Below, piece by piece: positions 30,307 through 34,587 of a stretch of DNA of 34,587 bases (the stretch's first letter is position 1; every line of letters starts with the position of its first letter). The translations under genes were made by a program, and so were the position numbers. The notes below the pieces were generated by a model. It ran no database searches. It had not been told where the DNA came from and worked only from the letters and a program-made list of their open reading frames with translations. Origin of the DNA: Streptomyces acidicola (lineage in GTDB: Bacteria > Actinomycetota > Actinomycetes > Streptomycetales > Streptomycetaceae); assembly GCF_009377235.1 (NCBI RefSeq), contig NZ_VMNX01000087.1, forward strand, positions 1 to 34,587, in the 5' to 3' direction.

Positions 30307-32148
30307 TCAGCTGAGTGTGAGGTGAGGGGAGTACAGGTCGATCCAGGCGGCGAGGTTGAGTGCCGTCTCCAGGCCGCGCCGGGACGCCTGGCCGATGTGG
30401 GGCGCGTGGGATTCGGCGGCGCGAGTCAGCCGCTCGCGGCTGACCATGTCGAAGACCCGGTGTGCGGGGTTGTCCAGGAGTTCCTTGACCTGGTTCTGCA
30501 GCGCCACGGCGTAGGCCGGGTCCTGGGTGGAGGGGTAGGGGCTCTTCACCCGGTCGTAGACGGATGGGGGCAGCAGGTCGGCGGTGGCCTCGCGCAGCAG
30601 ACTCTTCTCCCGGCCGTCGAACGACTTCAACCGCCAGGGGGTATTGTACACGTACTCCACCAGTCGGTGGTCGCAGTACGGCACGCGGACCTCCAGGCCG
30701 ACCGCCATGCTCATGCGGTCCTTGCGGTCCAGCAGGACGCGGACGAATCGGGTGAGGTGGAGGTGGCAGATCTGTCGCATCCGGTATTCGAAGTCGCTCT
30801 CGCCGTCGAGCCGCTGGATCTCGGCCACCGCCTGGCGGTAGCTGTCCTGCACGTAGGAGTCGAGATCCAGGGCTGTGGTGAAGTCCTCGCTGAGGATGCT
30901 GTCCTCGTCGCCGAAGTGCTGCCGGAACTGCACCAACCAGGGGAAGGTGTCGGCCGCCCGTGCCGCGGGGTCGAAGAACTGCTGGTAGCCGCCGAACACC
31001 TCGTCGGCGGATTCTCCGGACAGGGCGACCGTCGAGTGGCGCCGGATGGCCTTGAACAGCAGGTAGAGGGAGGCGTCCATGTCGCCCATGGCGACGGGAA
31101 GGTCCCTGGCCCGGATGACGCGGGCCCGTACCTCGGGGTCGGCCAGTTGCTGGGAGTCGAGGACGATGTCCTGGTGTTCGGTTCCGGAGCTGTTCGCCAC
31201 GTCGTGCACGTAGGGGGTGTCCGGGGTCGCGCGCAGGGCATCGGGGACGAAGTTCTCGCTCTGCCCGACGAAGTCGACGGCGAAACTGCGGACCCTCCCG
31301 CCTTCTGCGGCGAGTTCGAGGGCGGCGAGGGCGGTCATGGCGGAGGAGTCCAGACCGCCCGAGAGCAGGGTGCAGCGCGGCACGTCGGCCACGAGCTGGC
31401 GGCGCACGATGCCTTCGAGCAGCTCCCGGACCCGGGCGATGGAGCCGTCACGGTCGTCGGAGTGAGGCCGCGTCTCCAACGACCAGTAGACGCGGGTCCG
31501 CGTCCCTTCCGGGCGCACGGTCACCACGGTCCCGGGCTCGACCTCGCGCATCCCCTGCCAGATCGCGTGACCGGGTGACTTCACGAAGGCGAACGCCTCC
31601 CGCAGTCCGTCGAGGGTCACGGTGCGTGCGGCGAGCGGGTTGGCGAGGATCGCCTTGGGCTCCGAGCCGAACAGCACACCATCGGCGGTGGGGTAGAAGT
31701 AGAAGGGCTTGATGCCCATCCGGTCACGGATCATGACGAGCTTCTGCTCGCGCTGGTCCCAGACGGCGAAGGCGTACATGCCATTGAGGTGCTCGGCGAC
31801 GGCCTCGCCCCACTCCAGATAGCCGTGCAGCACCACCTCGGTGTCGGAGTCGGTGGTGAAGAGGTGCCCGTGCGAGATGAGCTCCTCACGCAGCTCGGTG
31901 AAGTTGTAGACCTCGCCGGAGTACACCAGGGCCAATGTCGTTCCGGCCTCCCCGACGCTCATCGGCTGCCGGCCGCCCGGCAGGTCGATGATGGCCAGCC
32001 TTCTGTGGCCGAGCGCGGCGGGACCCTCGACCCAGGTGCCGCGGTCGTCCGGGCCGCGGCAGGCCATCGTCTCGGTCATCGCGTCCACGGTGGCCTGCTC
32101 GGTGCGCAGGTCCCGCTGGTACGAGATCCATCCTGTGATACCGCACAC
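30307..32148 (-). CDS. asnB: asparagine synthetase, glutamine-hydrolysing (AsnB type)
   Basis: A 613-residue amidotransferase that makes asparagine from aspartate, ATP and glutamine, or, in secondary-metabolite clusters, amidates another carboxylate. The N-terminal Ntn glutaminase domain starts directly with Cys2 (MCGITGW), RGPDDRG at 31-37, LGHRRLAIID at 47-56 and SGEVYNFTELR at 77-87. The synthetase domain carries the ATP pyrophosphatase loop LLSGGLDSSA (261-270), ALSGESADEVFGGY and MAVGLEVRVPYCDHRLVEYVY. All key motifs are intact. The GTG at 32148 is fixed by GGAGG six bases upstream and by the need for Cys at position 2. It is transcribed away from the TetR-P450 genes. A housekeeping or a pathway role cannot be separated from sequence. 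Confidence 0.92.
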   Translation of the reverse strand: MCGITGWISYQRDLRTEQATVDAMTETMACRGPDDRGTWVEGPAALGHRRLAIIDLPGGRQPMSVGEAGTTLALVYSGEVYNFTELREELISHGHLFTTDSDTEVVLHGYLEWGEAVAEHLNGMYAFAVWDQREQKLVMIRDRMGIKPFYFYPTADGVLFGSEPKAILANPLAARTVTLDGLREAFAFVKSPGHAIWQGMREVEPGTVVTVRPEGTRTRVYWSLETRPHSDDRDGSIARVRELLEGIVRRQLVADVPRCTLLSGGLDSSAMTALAALELAAEGGRVRSFAVDFVGQSENFVPDALRATPDTPYVHDVANSSGTEHQDIVLDSQQLADPEVRARVIRARDLPVAMGDMDASLYLLFKAIRRHSTVALSGESADEVFGGYQQFFDPAARAADTFPWLVQFRQHFGDEDSILSEDFTTALDLDSYVQDSYRQAVAEIQRLDGESDFEYRMRQICHLHLTRFVRVLLDRKDRMSMAVGLEVRVPYCDHRLVEYVYNTPWRLKSFDGREKSLLREATADLLPPSVYDRVKSPYPSTQDPAYAVALQNQVKELLDNPAHRVFDMVSRERLTRAAESHAPHIGQASRRGLETALNLAAWIDLYSPHLTLS

Positions 32149-32149
32149 G

Positions 32150-32206
32150 GTCGTCCTCCGTTCCGGTCGCCGGCGCCGCCGGCCGGCAGTGCCGCCGAAG
32201 GACGAC
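32150..32206 (-). promoter_or_regulatory. possible RBS-masking stem upstream of asnB
   Basis: In the asnB leader GTCGTCCT (complement of 32199-32206) can pair with AGGACGAC (complement of 32150-32157), which includes part of the GGAGG ribosome site. The intervening 41 nt is a GC-rich, self-complementary segment. Such a stem could limit translation initiation. Confidence 0.35.
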
Positions 32207-32514
32207 GGGGAGTGAACCGGACGGCATCAGAAAGCGAATGTATGCGCCATCTGTCAGCGTCCTTCACGAAATGCCGGCGGTCAAAAGGACCATGCCGGGA
32301 GCGGCTCTCCCGCGGGCCAGGGCCTTCTGAGGCGGCCGCCGACCTGCCCGGCCGGGGGCGGGGTGGGCTCCCGACTCGTGCTTGTGGCGGCGGGCCGGGG
32401 CGCTCCGACGGAACGGCGCGGGACCGTACGTGGTCAGGCGGTGAAAGGCTACGGTGCAGTCCCCGGCGTCGGGAACGGGTGGCGCGGGGCACGGTCAGGG
32501 AGGTGAGCTTCGCG
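32207..32514. other. divergent promoter region of asnB and tetR
   Basis: No gene is recognised in these 308 bases. It must hold the promoters for asnB (minus) and for the TetR gene (plus), but I find no clear -35/-10 pair or palindrome. Confidence 0.3.
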
Positions 32515-33153
32515 GTGGCAAGCGGTGCTGCGGAGGGTGCGGAAGCGGGGCAGCGGGGGCTGCGCAAGGTTCCGCTGAGCGATCCCGGCCGCCGCCGGGA
32601 GGTGCTCGACGCCGTACTCGCGCTGCTGGCCGAGGTGGGGTACGAGCGATTGACGATGGACCTGGTCGCGCAGCGTGCCAGGGCCAGCAAGGCCACGCTC
32701 TACCAGCGGTGGCCGACCAAGGCCCGGTTGACGGTGGCGGCCCTGGAACAGCACCGGCCGCAGATCACCGACCACGACACGGGTTCCTTCCTCGGGGATC
32801 TGCGGCACCTGCTCGCCTCGTGGCTGGCGGGCTGGACGGAACTCGACCGGGGGCTGGTCATCGCCCTGTTGGAAGGCAGCAGAACGGATGCCGAACTGGC
32901 CCGCCTCCGTCACGAGCGGCTGCACCGCCCACTGCGGCAGGCCGCCGAATCACTCGTGGAGCGGGCGCGTCGGCGGGGTGAGATCCCCAGGGGGGTGGAT
33001 CCGGAACTACTGGTGGAGATGCCGTTCTCGGTGGTGCTGACGCATGTGCTGATCGAGGGTGAGGCGCCCGACATCACGCTCGTCGACAGGATCGTGGACC
33101 GAGTGCTGGCCCCGCTGCTGGGCACCGCGCCGCCTGAAGCTGCCGGGCCGTGA
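32515..33153 (+). CDS. TetR/AcrR family transcriptional regulator
   Basis: A 212-residue regulator. The DNA-binding domain reads SDPGRRREVLDAVLALLAEVGYERLTMDLVAQRARASKATLYQRWPTKARLTVAAL, with the TetR signature A-S-K-A-T-L-Y-x-R-W-P-x-K. The rest is a helical ligand domain of the TetR_C_11-like type (GDLRHLLASWLAGW, LEGSRTDAELARLRHERLHRPLRQAAESLVERARRRGEI, ending DRVLAPLLG). I choose the GTG at 32515 with GAGGTGA eight bases before it; a GTG four codons earlier is in frame. It precedes a P450-ferredoxin pair by 80 bp in the same direction and is the natural candidate for their repressor. Confidence 0.88.
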   Translation: MASGAAEGAEAGQRGLRKVPLSDPGRRREVLDAVLALLAEVGYERLTMDLVAQRARASKATLYQRWPTKARLTVAALEQHRPQITDHDTGSFLGDLRHLLASWLAGWTELDRGLVIALLEGSRTDAELARLRHERLHRPLRQAAESLVERARRRGEIPRGVDPELLVEMPFSVVLTHVLIEGEAPDITLVDRIVDRVLAPLLGTAPPEAAGP

Positions 33154-33233
33154 TCTCCGTATCGCGCACATAGTACGGATTCGTTCTACTCTGGGGTGTG
33201 AGGCTGAACGGCCGGATGAGGGGAGCGGTTCCC

Positions 33234-34442
33234 ATGAGCGCACCCTTGGCGCCCGCGGCGTCACTGCCCATGCACCGTACCTGTCCGCTCGATCCGCCGC
33301 CGGAGTACCAGCGGCTGCGCGACGAGCAGCCGGTGGCCCCGCTGGCCTTTCCCGACGGCAAGGTGGGCTGGCTGCTGACCCGGCACGAGGACGTCCGGGC
33401 CCTGCTGGCCGACGACCGGTTCAGTTCGGCGCGTGAGAACGCTTCCTCGCCGGTGCGCCGCAACCTGTTCCGTCCCGAAGACCGCCCCGGAATGCTGCTG
33501 AACATGGATCCGCCGGAACACACCCATTACCGGGGGATGCTCACCCGGTACTTCACGGTGCGCCGGATGCGTGCCCTGGCCCCGAGGATCGAGCGGATCG
33601 TCGCGGATCGCCTCGACGCCATGGAAGCGGCCGGTCCTCCCGCGGACCTTGTACCTGCCTTCGCCCGGCCCATTCCCTCCCTGGTCATCTGCGAGCTGCT
33701 CGGCGTGCCCTACGCCGACCGGGAGAAGTTCCAGCGGTGGACCGCCACGATGCTCAGACTGGATGTCTCCGAGGACGAGGCGTGGCAGGCCCGTGAAGCA
33801 CTGCGCACGTACATGCGCGACCTGGTGGCCGACAAACACGAACACCCCGACGAAGCCCTGCTGAGCACCCTGATCCGGGCGGAAGACCCCGACGCCGCGC
33901 TGACGGACGAGGAACTGGCCGGCATCGGCCGGCTCCTGCTGATCGCCGGACACGAGACCACCGCCAACATGCTCGCTCTGGGAACCTACGCCCTGCTGTC
34001 CCACCCCGACCAGCTGCGCTCCCTGCGCGAGCGGCCGGAAGGTGTCGGCCGTGCGGTCGAGGAACTTCTGCGCTACCTGACCATCGTGCACTTCGGCACC
34101 GTCAGGGTCGCCCGCGAGGACGTCGAGATCCACGGCGTACGCATCCACGCCGGGCAGACCGTCGTGGCCTCACTGCCCGCCGCCAACCGCGACCCCGGCC
34201 AGTTCACCGAGCCGGACCGGCTCGACCTCACCCGCGAACCCTCCCAGCACGTTTCCTTCGGGCACGGCATCCACCAGTGCCTGGGACAGCAACTGGCCCG
34301 TGTCGAGATGCAGATCGCCTTCCCCGCCCTTCTCCGACGCTTCCCCACGCTCCGCCTGGCCGTTCCGCCCGAGCAGGTCCCGATGCGTGACGACATGTTC
34401 GTCTACGGCGTACACGCGCTCCCCCTGAGCTGGGACAGGTGA
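33234..34442 (+). CDS. cytochrome P450 (bacterial CYP105/107-like class)
   Basis: A 402-residue soluble class I P450. Conserved parts in order: MDPPEHTHYRGMLTRYFTVRRM (helix C region, about 96-117), the I-helix oxygen-activation motif AGHETTAN (residues 238-245), the ExxR motif in EELLRYL near 282, and the heme loop FGHGIHQCLGQQLAR with axial Cys349. Length is normal. The ATG at 33234 has GAGGGGA eight bases upstream; a GTG twelve codons earlier is less likely. A ferredoxin gene starts seven bases after the stop, so the redox partner is co-transcribed. It probably hydroxylates a hydrophobic small molecule. The substrate and the CYP family number cannot be decided without comparison. Confidence 0.93.
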   Translation: MSAPLAPAASLPMHRTCPLDPPPEYQRLRDEQPVAPLAFPDGKVGWLLTRHEDVRALLADDRFSSARENASSPVRRNLFRPEDRPGMLLNMDPPEHTHYRGMLTRYFTVRRMRALAPRIERIVADRLDAMEAAGPPADLVPAFARPIPSLVICELLGVPYADREKFQRWTATMLRLDVSEDEAWQAREALRTYMRDLVADKHEHPDEALLSTLIRAEDPDAALTDEELAGIGRLLLIAGHETTANMLALGTYALLSHPDQLRSLRERPEGVGRAVEELLRYLTIVHFGTVRVAREDVEIHGVRIHAGQTVVASLPAANRDPGQFTEPDRLDLTREPSQHVSFGHGIHQCLGQQLARVEMQIAFPALLRRFPTLRLAVPPEQVPMRDDMFVYGVHALPLSWDR

Positions 34443-34449
34443 CCACGCC

Positions 34450-34587
34450 ATGAAGATCCGGATCGAGCACGACCGCTGCCGCGGCGCGGGCCAGTGCACC
34501 CTGACCGCACCCGAACTCTTCGACCAGTCCGACGACGACGGCACCGTCGTCCTGCTCAACGAGCAGCCCCCACCCGAACTCCAGGCC
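34450..34587 (+). CDS. 3Fe-4S ferredoxin (partial, runs off window)
   Basis: The first 46 codons of a small ferredoxin: MKIRIEHDRCRGAGQCTLTA, PELFDQSDDDGTVVLL. The spacing C-R-G-A-G-Q-C with a missing middle cysteine (Gly instead) is that of the single-cluster 3Fe-4S ferredoxins that accompany actinomycete P450s (SoyB/SuaB type); the third ligand Cys should follow beyond the window. It lies seven bases after the P450 stop and should deliver electrons to that enzyme. Confidence 0.88.
   Translation, partial: MKIRIEHDRCRGAGQCTLTAPELFDQSDDDGTVVLLNEQPPPELQA

Noticed and set aside
1..34587. CRISPR arrays, tRNA/rRNA genes, riboswitches
   Set aside because: No regularly spaced direct repeats and no tRNA cloverleaf or rRNA-like sequence was seen; no riboswitch consensus was recognised.

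Overview
The window is very GC-rich (GC-biased third codon positions, GTG starts, GGAGG-type ribosome sites). Its gene families (class I lanthipeptide enzymes, DUF4232, TetR/HxlR/GntR regulators, a P450 with a 3Fe-4S ferredoxin) point to an actinomycete, most likely Streptomyces or a close relative. The density of broken genes and insertion-sequence fragments between intact modules suggests an accessory region such as a chromosome arm. The host assignment is inference.

Layout. (1) 1-342: remnants of an MFS exporter abutting the tail of a threonine-dehydratase-like enzyme. (2) 402-5119, minus strand: a compact class I lanthipeptide locus, lanA (52-residue precursor), a strong hairpin, lanB (dehydratase) and lanC (cyclase); no dedicated protease, transporter or immunity gene is visible. 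(3) 5120-9725: debris, a secreted DUF4232 protein, a broken IS5-type transposase, an N-terminally short DHA2 exporter, a hypothetical protein and a decayed CoiA-like fragment. (4) 10044-14639: an alpha/beta hydrolase next to a TetR remnant; a FAD monooxygenase divergent from its TetR; an SDR divergent from an HxlR regulator. (5) 14640-15266: IS5-type remnant and other debris.

(6) 15267-23514: the most interesting block, a two-armed catabolic locus around one divergent control region. The minus arm encodes two PF06684 (AA_synth) proteins, an alpha/beta hydrolase, an aldehyde dehydrogenase, a 4-OT-like tautomerase and a luciferase-like flavin monooxygenase. The plus arm encodes a BCCT betaine transporter, a SnoaL-like protein, a flavin reductase and a GntR/FCD regulator. 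Oxygenase, reductase, ALDH, hydrolase and betaine importer together match the logic of trigonelline (N-methylnicotinate) ring-opening catabolism (tgnABCD of Acinetobacter baylyi). I infer a betaine or N-heterocycle degradation pathway with extra, undescribed steps. The minus arm appears to start from a leaderless promoter whose -10 box lies inside a perfect 8+8 bp palindrome.

(7) 23515-27143: IS701-type debris, a 52-bp near-perfect palindrome, then a secreted GH10 xylanase whose frame runs on into a frameshifted IS982-type transposase. (8) 27190-29840: a DUF308 membrane protein divergent from a NarL-type two-component system, with long inverted repeats between them. (9) 30307-34587: an AsnB-type asparagine synthetase, then TetR, cytochrome P450 and the start of a 3Fe-4S ferredoxin, which runs off the window.
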